This document shows, one piece after another, positions 10,746 through 22,466 of a stretch of DNA of 64,000 bases. Numbering within the stretch: the first letter of the stretch is position 1; every line of letters starts with the position of its first letter. The translations under genes were made by a program, and so were the position numbers. The notes under the pieces are model-generated. The model ran no database searches. It was not told the origin of the DNA and saw only the letters and a list, made by a program, of their open reading frames with translations. Source of the DNA: Coffea arabica (Eukaryota; Streptophyta; Magnoliopsida; Gentianales; Rubiaceae); assembly GCF_036785885.1 (NCBI RefSeq), contig NC_092312.1, positions 19,548,001 through 19,612,000 on the forward strand, written 5' to 3'.

Positions 10746-13210
10746 GCAATGGTGAAGCATGAAAGTTCATTTTTTGGCGCAATAATGCAAGTCATTGCAG
10801 ATGTAATTCTCCCTGGTTATGTTGTATTTGTACGAATAACTCAGGAAAAGTGCAAATGTTACGATACCCAGCAATATGTCAGAAGGGCAACCACTTGGAA
10901 AAGTTCAATTTATACTGTAATAGTTGGACTGTGAAACGAACAAATACTTTGCGTATACCGAAAATGTTAAATAATCTGCCAGAATGAAAAGCTTATGCTA
11001 TTAGAAAGAAGGCGGTGAATCCAATTCCCATTACGGATGCTGGAGGATGCCTCTTCAGGAGTCCATTCCCGTCATAATGATGGAATTTCTTGTCCAGCTA
11101 AATGTTAATCGTAGAAGTAAATACCATTTCGCGCCATAGTCTAAATTAGTACATAATGCTTAATTATGGTAGCAAACTCGCACCATGGTCTAAAATTACA
11201 ATAAGTAGGCAATAGACTAATATAATAACTTGCAAAATACATGGAGTAAACTTGGCAAAGATTTTCTTTTATCCCCTTTTATCAGGTGAATGCAAAATAT
11301 TTTCTTCATTTCGGACACTTTTTTCCACTTGTATCGATCTGAATAACTCGAGTTTTTCGATCCTAAAACTTTCGATCCTATCAGGTGAATGGATTGAAGA
11401 GGAGGCTATTAGCCTATTAAGGACAAAAAGCATAGGGTTTGCGAGACAAGCGAAGGGGTTGTTATAGAGAAGGTGGGGCTACAGGATGAAATAAGGGTGG
11501 TGTAAGAGGCGATTATAGGTAGGGTTACGAGGTGGAGAGAATGGTGAGAATAGGGAGAAGTTACAGAGATGGTGATGATGTATTTGTTTAGCGTGCTTTA
11601 ATTTTGGTTACTTCTTAAGGTACCTGTTACAAATACAAACCCCCAGTGACATATTTTCCCTTCTTTCTCCACCTTCCCTTTCTTGTCAAGACTTGCACTT
11701 TGAATTCCACTTTGTAATGCATAGAAACTTGTACTTTGAAATTCACTTTCTTTTCCACGTAAAAGAATATACCGGAAATTTGAAACCCGTTATAAATTTA
11801 AAACTATATAAACAAAAGATCATAACAAAAAAACAAATTGACATTGTCAGGAACAAATTAAAAATTTTGTGGTAATTGCGATCTATAGATGTGATTTTAT
11901 AGGTGTGATCATTATCAATTAGTTAAAATTTTGAAGTTGTGATTTGAATTTCTATTGTTGAAGTTAATGGGGTTGCGTAAATTGGAAAATGAGAAGGAAT
12001 AAGGATTATTTAATATATCTAAATTAAAACAAATCTAAAATTGTAGGAACAAGGGATTGGGGTTTTGGAGGCTTCTAATGAAAAACTCTCCCTCTAATAC
12101 ATATCTTACATATATAAACAGTGCCTCATGGTCCAGTTATTCTGTGATTTTTGTGAGCTTGAGGGGTGTTTTGGTCTTTTGGCGTTGGATGGCAGTGGTT
12201 TTGCTGCCCATGGACCGGTTATCCGGTAATTATGGATAATTTTGGTGGCTTTTGTATTTGTGCTTCAGGTGTGTGTTTGGTTTCTCCAACTAAGACCATC
12301 CATCTTGTTCGTAATTGTCGTTGCTTCAGCTCTACCGGTGAGTGGACGGTGGGCGGTATGCTAAGCGGTCTGTGAGAGCCGCAAAAAACTCCCTTGCCTA
12401 GATAATCTTGTGAGCAAGCCATGTCAAAAGCAGTACATTGGATTTGTTTCTTTCTTCAATTGAAGGCTTGGGTTTGGCGGTTTTGCAATGTGAATTCTTC
12501 ACTCTTTTGCCTCGCTAATAAAAGCAACTTCCTTTTTCAATTGAAAGTTTCAGTTCCCTAATTTTGCAAGGTTAACACCTCGCTTTATTTTTGCCTTTTG
12601 GTGGTTTTGCAGGCTGAGCCCTTCACTCCATTTCCTCCTTGATCATATTTTCTTTGCCGCACTGTTATTTTCTTGTCACAAGACACGATTTGCTTGTTCT
12701 GCTCTTCATGTTTCTCCATTTATAATTAAGGGCTGTATTTAAGATAAATAATTGAGATTACTCATTTTTGCTCGATTATGATTGTAAGAAATATTGATAA
12801 AAACTTAGTTTTGGTACTTTTGCAAGGTGAACTCCTTGCTCTACTTTTGCCTTGATTTATTTTGTCTGCTGTACTGCTATTTTCTTACTGCTTGTCAGTT
12901 GTCTCTGGCTGTTAAATTTCTTGGTTTGTAATTAGATTCTGTGTGCGAGGTTGATTATAAACTATTAGTGTTAAATTTCTTGACCTGCCTTTAGAAAAGC
13001 AACTGGATTTGTTTGCCTGAATTGGAGGATAAGCTTTTGTTAATAGTTGGTGCGAAGGTAGTAATAAATGTAGCTCTTTGTTTTGGTGCGAAGGTAGTAG
13101 TAAATGTAGCTGTTATGGTTGAACGTCTGATTGCTCCTTTTTGCATGAAGTCTACTTCAATTATAGCATAAAAACTACTTTCCACAATGCTGGAGCAAAA
13201 AGAAACATAT
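10746..13210. other. Spacer downstream of metacaspase copy 3
   Basis: No gene is supported. It contains repeat copy B (11397-11560). Around 12450-12850 there are loosely repeated segments containing GGTTTTGCA and TTTTGCCT. The open frames here are short and without motifs. Confidence 0.45.
11397..11560. repeat. Dispersed direct repeat, copy B
   Basis: This is the second copy of the repeat at 6885-7045, in the same orientation. It shares long identical runs such as GTTATAGAGAAGGTGGGGCT and GAGGCGATTATAGGTAGGGT. Its presence on both sides of copy 3 suggests spacer and gene were duplicated together or that the repeat is mobile. Confidence 0.7.
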
Positions 13211-13215
13211 GACAG

Positions 13216-14197
13216 TGTTAGACCCGAAAACAACACTCTTTTCTAGGCGACCACACAATGGAGCAATTGATGAAAAAGCACAAGTGCTTGTGAGTTGAAA
13301 AAATAAGCAATATACAGATTTCAAACGTAACAATAAGTAAATAAAAAGAAAAGAATAGCAAATCAATTAACTACCCACCTCCTCTTGAGCTTGTAGGTTA
13401 ATTCAACAATCTACTTCAAGTTGATGAATTACAATCACTCTTGTGTACAAAGAAAGGTTCACCTCCTCCTTGCCCCGAACTCCACTTGGTCAAGTCAGAA
13501 CGTTTTACTATCCCTCAGTACAACCCTCACAGAGTTACACTCATGAAGTATTCACTCACAAATGAAAAGTTTACAATGAATCTCACACCACTAAAATTAC
13601 AAATCTTCTTTGAAGAGTATTTTCTCACTAAAATCACTCTAAATCTTTTGTATTTTTAGTATACAAAAGTTGTTTGAAGTATCTGACCAACCACTATTTA
13701 TATAGGATCAAAAAAGTGTCTCAATAATACTTCCAACGGATAAAAAGTAGCTGAAGAGTCAACTAGCCGTTGAACTGTTGGATGTCCGATAGCCCTGTTT
13801 TATGCGTCCGACAGCGGGCAGTGAGTTTAAAAGATTTTCTTCAATTCTTTCGGACGTCCGGTGCAAGCTTTTTGTGCGTCCGACAGCAAACAAAGAGATT
13901 TGAGAAATTATTTTGTTTCTGTCGGACGTCCGGTAGAGACATATTCAGCGTCCGATAGATTTGTCGACTTCAAAGGATCCTATTGGACGTCCGAAGTATG
14001 CGTCCGAAGTTGTGCAATGATTATCGGACGTCCGGTACTGTCTTCTTGAGCGTCCGACAGGTTCAGCATACTCTGTCTTTTTCAAATGTGCTTAGTTTTT
14101 TAACCTGATTTATTTCATTACTGAAAAAGCTTTTGAGGAGATGTTAGCAACATCCATTTGTTTTGTAATCATCAAAAGTTAGGGACCAAGGTCAACA
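13216..14197 (-). repeat. 3' LTR of the gag-only element
   Basis: It is 982 bp, the same length as its partner. On the minus strand it starts TGTTGACC and ends TCTAACA. It carries a TATA box (CTATATAAATAG, about 13694-13705) and several CGGACGTCCG palindromes (13851, 13923, 14025). Confidence 0.92.
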
Positions 14198-14959
14198 TTC
14201 TCCTCCTTTTTGATGATGACAAAACATTGGATGGGAGAAAGAAAAAATTGAGCATATATAAGCATAATCTCCCCCTCACACAATGCATCTAAACTTATGA
14301 ATTCAGAATAATTCTCCCTTACACATAATATCAATTTCTCCCCCTTTTTGTCATCATAAGGTGAGAGTAAAAATCTCATACCGTAATCCAGCAACAATAA
14401 CAGGGAATCTAACATTCCAAACAAAAACAGAGAAATGCTACCAGAAATCAGCAATCACCAACATACCAACATATCACAGAGAGTTTAACAGATCAGAACA
14501 GTTTTTTCTCTCCTTTTTTTTGACATCATACAAATTCAGTAAAAAATCAAGAAAAATTCAGTTCAAAGCGTCAGAAACATCAAAAGAGAATTACAAAAGG
14601 TATTATGAACAAGAATCTCATCAATTTTACCAATATCTCCTACTTGTCAGAGTTAATATCATGTCTAACTATCCACATGCATTTCATGCCTCTTCTCATA
14701 TTTTTTTCATATAACAATCACTTTTCATGTAACCTTTTTGATAACAAAAATTACACATAACCAAAGATTATTTACATGAACAAATTTAATAAATCTTACA
14801 TGTCTTCTCTTATAAATAGTAAATTCATTTGCAGCAGAATTTATCTTAAAATGAGGTTTTGATTTATTACTTTGAAAATAGTCTTATTTTTTATGCTGGA
14901 GCAACTCATTTAAATTATCCATTCTTTTTATCAAATCACCTTGTTCCTTTTTAAACATT
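14198..14959. other. Non-coding internal part of the gag-only element
   Basis: This lies between the end of the gag frame and the 3' LTR. The polypurine tract is at 14198-14211. The open frame on the plus strand here has no motifs. This is where pol would be expected and it is absent. Confidence 0.6.
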
Positions 14960-16321
14960 TCACAAAGTCTTATTTTTTTTATCAAGTTCAAAGTGTAAAA
15001 CAGTCTCGCTCTTTTTTAAGAAATCACTTTCAGTTTTCAGCTTTTTGTTTTCTTGAAAAAGACGTGTATTGTCTTGAAGAAGAAAACTAATCTTATGTTT
15101 TAATTCCGTGATTCTAGCATAAGATTCTTTCAAACTATCATGCAATTTTATAATGAAAGATTCAAGATCATCATCAGTTTCATCATCACTATCAAGTTGA
15201 GAGCGACATGTAGTTACCTCATCATCTCCAATGGCCATAAAAGTCAATTGAACAGATTCTTCTTCATCTTCACTTTCACCATCGGAGTTACACTCATTCC
15301 ATATGAACTGAAAATTATTGAATCTTGATTTTCTTTCATCTTTCTTCTTCATCACTGGACACTCGGTTGCATAGTGTCTAGATTGGCCGCATTCAAAGCA
15401 TTTATTAGTTTACTTTTTGTTGAACTCTAGCTTCCTTTTGTTTCTCAAGTTATTGGACTGATTCGGGAAGGAGTTTCTAGGTCCACCTTTTCTGAATCTC
15501 CTCTTGTTAAATATTCTTTTGAAGTCTCGTGTGATGAGTGCAATATTACTATCATCACCTTCCATATCATCTTCACTCACAGAGGTTGTATCATTTTCAT
15601 CTTGTAAAGCATTCAGAGCAATATTTTTTCTTACTTTTGTATCTTTTTCTTCCTGCACCTTGGACTTGAATTTTAGCTCATAAGAAGTCAGTGAATTAAT
15701 GAGAGATTCAATAGGTAAGGTATGTAGATCTTTGGTTTCCTCAATAGCAGTCACTTTACTTTCCCAATTCTTCGATAAGGCATTCAGAATTTTTCTATTT
15801 TTCTCACCTAAAGAGTATTCTTTTTCTAGCACCTCCAAATCCTTAATGAGGTCATTGAATCTACAATACAAGTCATCAATGTTTTCATGAGGTTGCATCT
15901 TGAAGGATTCATACTTTGTAACTAGAATAGACTTCTTTTGTTCTCTAACATTCTTACTACCTTCATGAATTTCTCTCAATTTATCCCAAATTTTCTTGGC
16001 TGACTTGCAGCCTTTGACTCTAATAGATTCATTTGAGTCTAAAACATAATATAACACATTCATGACTTTTGCATTTAATGTGAGATAAGCTCTATCCGCA
16101 GCAGTCAGTTCACTTCTTATTTTTGGTCTAGATCTCTAAGTATTTTCATCTATAAGAGAGGCATCATATGGACCTTCATTAATATTAAACCACAATTCAA
16201 TATCAATAGATTGCAAAAAAATAATCATTCTTTCTTTCCAACTCACATAATTTGACCCATTAAACATATGTGGTCTAATAACAGAATGTCCTTCAAAAAA
16301 CATAGCATTGTTGGTTGTCAT
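14960..16321 (-). pseudogene. Copia-type gag with two in-frame stops
   Basis: One reading frame runs from MTTNNAMFFEGHS (16321) to the stop at 14960, interrupted by stop codons at 16136-16138 and 15410-15412. It shows the Copia gag N-terminus (HMFNGSNYVSWKERM), the central gag domain (for example NIDDLYCRFNDLIKDLEVL), and a CCHC zinc knuckle CFECGQSRHYATEC just after the second stop. An acidic segment (DGESEDEEES) and a C-terminal coiled coil of about 70 residues follow. Gag would form virus-like particles and bind the element RNA. The stops mean this copy no longer makes full Gag. Confidence 0.85.
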
Positions 16322-16377
16322 CTTTACTCCAAAGCCGATTGAGTTTAATCTCTAGGAGACCAAACTCTGATACCAAT

Positions 16378-17359
16378 TATTAGACCCGAAAACAACCCTC
16401 TTTTCTAGGCGACCACACAATGGAACAGTTGATGAGAAAGCACAAGTGCTTGTGAGTAGAAGAGATAAGCAATATACATATTTCAAACGTAACAATAAGT
16501 AAATAAAAAAGAAAGAATAGCAAACCAATTAACTACCCAACTCCTCTTGAGTTTGAGGTTAATTCAAACAAGCTACTTCAAGTTGATGAATTACAATCAC
16601 TCTTGTATACAAAGGAAGGTTCACTTCCTCCTTACCCCGAATTCCACTTGGTCAAATCAGGACGTTTTACTATCCGTCAGGACAACCCTCACAGAGCTAC
16701 ACTCATGAAATATTCACTCACAAATTAAAAGTTTACAATGAATCTCATACCACTAAAACTATAAATCTTTTTTGAAGAGTATTTTCTCACTAAAATCACT
16801 CTAGATCTTTTGTATTTTCAGTGTGCAAAAGTTATTTGAAGTATCTGACCAACCACTATTTATATAGGATCAAGAAAGTGCCTCAATAATGCTTCCAACG
16901 GATAGAAAGTAGCTGAAAAATCAACTAACCGTTGGAGTGTCGGACGTCCGATAGCCCTGTTTTATGCGTCCGACAGCAGGCAGTGAGTTTAAGAGATTTT
17001 CTTCAATTTTTTCGGACGTCCGGTGCAAGTTTTTTGTGCGTCCGACAGCAAACAAAGAGATTTGAGAAATTATTTTGTTTCTATCGGACGTCCGGTAGAG
17101 ACATATTCAGCGTCCGATAGATTTGTCGATTTCGAAGGATCCTATCGGACGTTCGAAGCATGCGTCCGAAGTTATGCAATGATTATCGGACGTCCGGTAC
17201 TGTCTTCTTGTGCATCCGACAGGTTCAGCATACTCTGTCTTTTTCAAATGTGCTTAATTTTTGAACTTGATTTGTTTCATTACTGAAAAAGTTTTTGAGG
17301 AGATGTTAGTAACATCCATTTGTTTTGTAATCATCAAAAGTTAGGGACCAAGGTCAACA
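16378..17359 (-). repeat. 5' LTR of the gag-only element
   Basis: It is 982 bp. Its inner end is TCTAATA where the partner has TCTAACA. The TATA box lies about 16855-16868 on the minus strand. Upstream of it, in U3, are ACGT-core palindromes CGGACGTCCG at 16941, 17013, 17085 and 17187, with a mutated one at 17146, alternating with GCGTCCGA half sites. Confidence 0.92.
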
Positions 17360-17364
17360 GACAG

Positions 17365-18709
17365 GATGCTTGTATTCCATTGGCATTACAACTAATTTAT
17401 CTGTCCAAAAGCAAGTAACAAGAAAAATATAGGTGGCTTTCTTGACAATTATTCAAACAGTATCTTGCCTAACCAAAAATGAAGACACTTGAAAGAACAC
17501 CAATAAGAGCAATCACTTAACATATATAGACAACAAATCAAGCATCTGGTGCTTTGTTCATCATCAACGTTATTATCTATAACTCCCTTCCTGGTCATTT
17601 TTCTCCTGACTATTTCACAGGTACATTGATAACCACAAAGGGAGCATAGTACTTTCCCGGCAATTCTATGAATGCCAAGTACCACACAGAAGTTTGAACC
17701 ACTACAAAACAGTCAAGCCAAGCAATTCTGCATTGCTGCAGCACCAATGTCCACCAACCATTATTGGCACTGATAGGCAGCATTTCTATGTGGTTATCCT
17801 ACGATTATTACATGCTTTGTTTAGCTTTTGATTTAAACTGATTTAAGAAGATCTGAAAAAAACTAGTAGGCATAAATATGGATACAGATTATCATTCAAT
17901 CGGGAAAAAAAAAAGGAAAAGAAAGAGGCTTCTTCATTATTGGACTCATCGGGTCACTATGGTGCGCGGCCCCTATTACGGGTTTAAGTAGGCATTGGGC
18001 TAGTTACTTTTCAGTGATCGAGCAGAGCTCAGAATAGCTGGAAAGAGAACCCATCACGGATAAGCAATTTCTATCCTGACCAATTTGACCAAATAATAAT
18101 AATAATCCTGACGAACAAAACGTTTTGAGTCCCACATTACCTTTTCGTTTTTGTCCATCAACATGTTACCACTTAAGAAAGAAAGAAAGAAAATTAAACA
18201 AATTAAACACTAGAAACAGAAAAAGAAGAGAAGAAAATGGGAACAAAAATTGAGCAGTCACATTTTTGTTAAAACAACTGCATTTTTTTCTTTTTTGAAA
18301 GTAAAGATAGACTTTGTCATGAAAAATAAGGTTTTTAAATTTTGTTTTTTTTATATCATCCGTCGTACGGATTCTCTGATATATGTTGAACAACAATTCA
18401 TGACATTCAAGGCAAGAACGTTAGCTGAAGGATTAAACATAGAAAAATTTGGTCGAAAAGAAAGGAAACATAAACAAGTAGATCTTTCAATCGCGAAGCT
18501 AAAATATTCACATTGTTTACAACAAGTAATATTCAACAAGAAAATTTTACATCATGGGCCATCTTTTTCTACTATAAAAGTGCTTTATTTCTCGAGTCGG
18601 TTTTCGTCCTCCTTATTCTACGGAACAATGTAGACTGGTAGCTCCTCCCCTGGAGCTGCCCTTTCTTATCCACAAGAAAATGGTGCTACGTACAAAAAAG
18701 TCTATTTCT
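17365..18709. other. Spacer, no gene seen
   Basis: AT-rich DNA with no coding or transposon signals that I can support. The two overlapping open frames near 18166-18633 are low-complexity. Confidence 0.45.
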
Positions 18710-21094
18710 TTATATGCAGCAGTTGTATGAGTTGGAGCGGAGCAATTGTCTGCGAGAAGCAATGCACCAGCGAGTGTAGCAATCGCGGAGGTTAGGCCAG
18801 TCAGAGGATGGACAATAGGTGAAGTGATGGAGCCAGAGAGACAATACTTTCTCTTGATCCTCTTGATTACCTAATGCTTCTATGACATCCTCGAGCACTT
18901 TTTCTAGCTCAGCTCTTTCTTTTATGCTCAGGACTGGTGCATCTGTGCCCATGCTGGCTTGGCAAAGCAGCGGTATCCACAGTAACAGCATCTTCAATTT
19001 GGTCTGCGTGTCTTGCTCTTTTTTGGTTTCATCATCTTTTTTTGTACCCATGTCTTTGGCTTGTCTGAACAGGAATGCTGTTTAATCGGATATGCGACAA
19101 TATGTTAGAACTTCCTTTGGCAATGTGACCAATAAATGGGGAATCCATCAAATCTACTGGTAAAGATAAGATCATCATTCCACTTATTACTCTATACTAG
19201 GGGAAGGGGAGGACCTAAAGAAGTCAAAGGAAAATTCAGAGGAGACTGAACTACCGTCGGTTCAGACGGATGCTTACGCACTCATTTCATTGGCGAAATT
19301 TGTCAAAAGTCTGAATTTTTAGAATATAGGTCAAGAGATTTGATCCCTTGACCTACATCCAAATCGAGCTTTAAAGCTCTCTTGGCACTCTTAAGAGTAG
19401 TTGGTTAAATCAACAAAGCATTAGCAGGGGGTGAATTTGCTGCAAAATTTGTGTACTTTCGGTATTCTGGCAAAGACTACTGAACCTACAAAGAGAAGAA
19501 GTTAAACAAAGGATATGATAGAAGTATTGACCTCAAGTGGAATGGCTTCAGAAACTTTGGAACCTACTGTCGAAAAAGTTGAAAAAGAAACGACCCACTT
19601 CATATTATCGATAATTTTTTATTTTTCCCCAACCGAATCGACAATTCAGACGGTCATTTACCTTTGGCCTGATTCTATGTTAGAAAAGTCCCAAATCCTC
19701 TACAAAGATTTGAGATTCATATATTCTACGTTTAAAAAGAAGTACGACGACGGAGGCGATCTATGCCAAAACCTTGGGCATTAACCAAGAAATTATATCC
19801 TACTTCATAATTCTCCTCGGTGTAATTTTTGAATCGTTGGCCAAATAATAAACGCAACTAAACCCTTCCATACAATCCAACATGACCTGTAAATATGTGC
19901 AGTTAATGACTTCACCCTCACAAGCCCGATATTATGCTTCTTCCTGTCTGATTCTGAGCTAATAAACGTCATAAGGATATGGGCCCAAATAGTTTAAGCC
20001 TTTCTTTGACAAAAAAAAAAAAAAAGTTTAAGCCTTCACGCTCAATAATGTGCTGATAAACTTTCCTCCTCTTTTCTTTTTTTTCCCCTTTGCTACTGTT
20101 TTTAGAGCCTTACAATCATTGTACGACAAAAAAAAAAAAAAAAGAATCAATTTTTACCACAAGCATATTCCCCGAAACGCCTATTATGATTGAATAAATG
20201 TAAGCTTTTACTATATCGAGATATAAAAGTTTAAAAAAGGGGGTTACCTGAAATCTTGACTATGAAGCCCTGAAGCCGTGGCTCAGTCGCCAGAGAAAGC
20301 CAAGCCAAATTTGAAGCCGAAGCCCACCGACTAGCAGCTTCCTCAATAGACTCACAGGCCGCCATTTTCTGAGCCAGCCATAGTAATTCAGCAGCAAGTT
20401 TCTCAGCCGAGCTAGCCGAGCGGTTCAGCTCATCGCTTGACCTGCCACGAAGCCACACCCTGTCACTACAGTATTTAACTGCCCTCCTCAAACGGCTCAA
20501 CAAAAAATAATACTGGACTTCAGCCGTCCCATTCATAGGCTCACCATTCCTAACACTGGCAAAGCTACCCAAACCACGTCCTTGGTCCAACATGGCGGCT
20601 TCAAGCTGGCTCAAGGTGCGCGCAAAAGCCGCCGATAGAACGGTGCGATTAACTTCTCTCAATGCATCATCATTCTCTGACAAGTTCTCATCAATAATTC
20701 TCTCGGCTAATGACCTGACAACCTCGTACTTTCTCGAGCTGACCGGAATATCATTAACAATCGACAACAGTTGGGAAAGAGCTCTAGCAATACCCGAGTC
20801 ACCGGTGCATCCTGTCGCACCACCACCACCTCCTCCACCGCCCACGGTGGCCGGAACATATCTATCACCGTTCTTGTACTTATCCTCAGGCGGATCCAAA
20901 CTGGGAAAGAAAGAAGGCAGGATGCGAAGAAAGAAGAGAAAAGATGAGAGGATAACATAGCGCAAACCTTCAAAAACCTTAGAATTCTGGGAAAAAAAGG
21001 CAAGGCATTTGTCTGCAAAGATGAAGAGTGAGGTAATAAGGTTTCTCAAAAGAAGAGGAGACATGGAGATTAGGGAGGCTTCCATAATGGACAT
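18710..21094 (-). CDS. Plant-specific protein of unknown function, two exons
   Basis: This gene gives 404 residues. Exon 1 is 20248-21094 and exon 2 18710-19077; the join CAG/GTAACC with ACAG/CATTCC keeps frame (ISG-AFLFRQ). The N-terminus starts MSIMEASLISM and has two hydrophobic segments (about residues 14-34 and 46-62), suggesting a membrane anchor. A glycine run follows at about residue 86. The rest is helical and rich in Ala, Leu, Arg and Glu, including WLRGRSSDELNRS and RWASASNLAWLS. The end is conserved-looking: LPLLCQAS, then KVLSLWLHHFTYCPSSDWPN. I recognise this as a conserved plant family without an established function; I recall related proteins carrying a misleading BTB/POZ-TNFAIP label, but no BTB domain is visible. 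A (CT)n tract upstream at 21127-21154 may be in the leader or promoter. Confidence 0.85.
19190..19411 (-). mobile_element. Diverged tRNA-derived SINE inside the intron
   Basis: This lies in the single intron of the 18710-21094 gene. It shares layout with the SINEs at 35578 and 41497: a B-box-like GGGATCAAATC flanked by complementary arms (GTAGGTCAAGGG and CTTGACCTA), and a tail resembling CCTAGTATAGAG. There is no clear target duplication or poly(A), so it is old. Confidence 0.45.
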
Positions 21095-21126
21095 GGAGAT
21101 GAGGGAGTACTCCTTTGTTTTCCTTC

Positions 21127-21154
21127 TCAGTCTCTCTCTCTCTCTCTCTCTCTC
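21127..21154. repeat. (CT)n microsatellite
   Basis: A CT dinucleotide run, with a shorter one at 21191-21203, just upstream of the start codon of the minus-strand gene that starts at 21094. CT-rich runs are common in plant 5' leaders. Confidence 0.8.
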
Positions 21155-22466
21155 TTAATCGTTGTCGTCTACTTTGTTTCCCTTCCCAGTCTCTCTCTCT
21201 CTCTTAATTGTTGTGGTCTTTAAATATTTGTTTCGGATTATGGAGATAATATGTATTGGTGGCTGCCGTACAAAATTCTGAAATATTGATCACCTAAGAT
21301 TAGTGTTTGACAGCAACTTCTATACACAGAATTCAAGCGTAAAGGATTCCTTTTTTCTCCTTTCCTTTTTTTGACTCTTGCACATTCTTTAAAAAATTTA
21401 AGTATGTTCTTCTGGGGGCCTGGACAACTCGTACACTTTTTGGGGATTTTTATCTTTAAACCATGCTCGCAATTGAGATTGGATTTTAATTATGTCTCAA
21501 AGTATGAAATTAAACAATTTGTTGAAATATTGACAGTATAGTAATTTTTTTACACTAATAATTATAAATATATATTACATATATATAATTTAAATTCATA
21601 TGTTACGTGATAATATATAAAACCTTTTAATGCAAAAAGAATTGTATACCGATCATTCAGTCTGTTTTTTGTTTTTTAGCCATAGTCGGTAGCTTCTTTT
21701 TTTTTTTTCCCCGAAAAAAGCCATAGTGGATAGCTTGGAGGACAAATGCGTGTTGGACTTTGGACCGTGGAAAAAAAAAAGAGGCATGTGTGATTGTGTG
21801 TGTGTGTGTGTGTGTGTTTTTTTTTTTTTTTTCTGGTGAGGGATTGTGTGGTTCAGTCGTTTACGATCACCCAGGCTCTCAAGGATTTTAAGTCTACCAA
21901 AAAGAAAAATTTACAAGGCAAGAAGTATCACGGATTCGAGTTAACTTTTCTGGATTTATTAGAAAAAGCCAATAGACGGTACTAATAGCAAAGGACATCC
22001 ATTTGCCTTGAGACTATAATCATTTCAAAACAATCACCCAAAAAAAAAAAAGGTTCTTTCAAGCCAATTTTGCCGGTGTGAAAGAGTTATATTCGTCATT
22101 ATTTTTTCTTTTAGGTTTATCAAAGCCAACTTGCAATGTTGCATCACGCGATTAATTAAGGATTAACATAAAATTTTGGGATGCGTACAATAAAATTGAA
22201 ATTCAAAATTTGAATCTACTAATTATTAAATATTAAAATCTTAACATTTGAGCATATTTTACATTGAGTGAAAACTGATAAGTGAACAAATTATCACTTA
22301 TTGTTTTGATTAAATTTTATCTAAAGAATTCATAACTATTTAATTAATTAAGACGTTCTATTTTTTTATTATTAAACATGTTCGAACATATTACAATCTG
22401 CACCCAATAAAAAAAATGCGAGCGATAAAAGTTCTAGATGCTCCAAGTTCTCATCTAAAACATGTC
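21155..22466. other. Spacer with simple repeats
   Basis: No gene. It includes a (TG)n run followed by poly(T) at about 21794-21831 and AT-rich sequence elsewhere. Confidence 0.5.

Larger units (their letters stand above)
13211..17364 (-). mobile_element. Gag-only Copia-type LTR retrotransposon, complete
   Basis: The element body is 13216-17359, flanked by the 5-bp target duplication GACAG (13211-13215 and 17360-17364). Read on the minus strand, the 5' LTR is 16378-17359 and the 3' LTR 13216-14197; each is 982 bp and begins TGTTGACC. Right after the 5' LTR lies TGGTATCAGAG, the primer-binding site for initiator methionine tRNA. A purine tract (AAAAAGGAGGAGAA) abuts the 3' LTR. The internal region is only 2180 bp and holds a gag frame but no protease, integrase or reverse transcriptase. 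It is therefore non-autonomous, like the TR-GAG class described in plants. The LTRs differ at scattered positions, so the insertion is not recent. Confidence 0.92.

Noticed and set aside
14361-14714. 117-codon plus-strand frame inside the retroelement
   Set aside because: Opposite to gag orientation, no pol or envelope motif, low-complexity.
20592-20960. 122-codon plus-strand frame
   Set aside because: It is the shadow of exon 1 of the minus-strand gene; no independent motifs.
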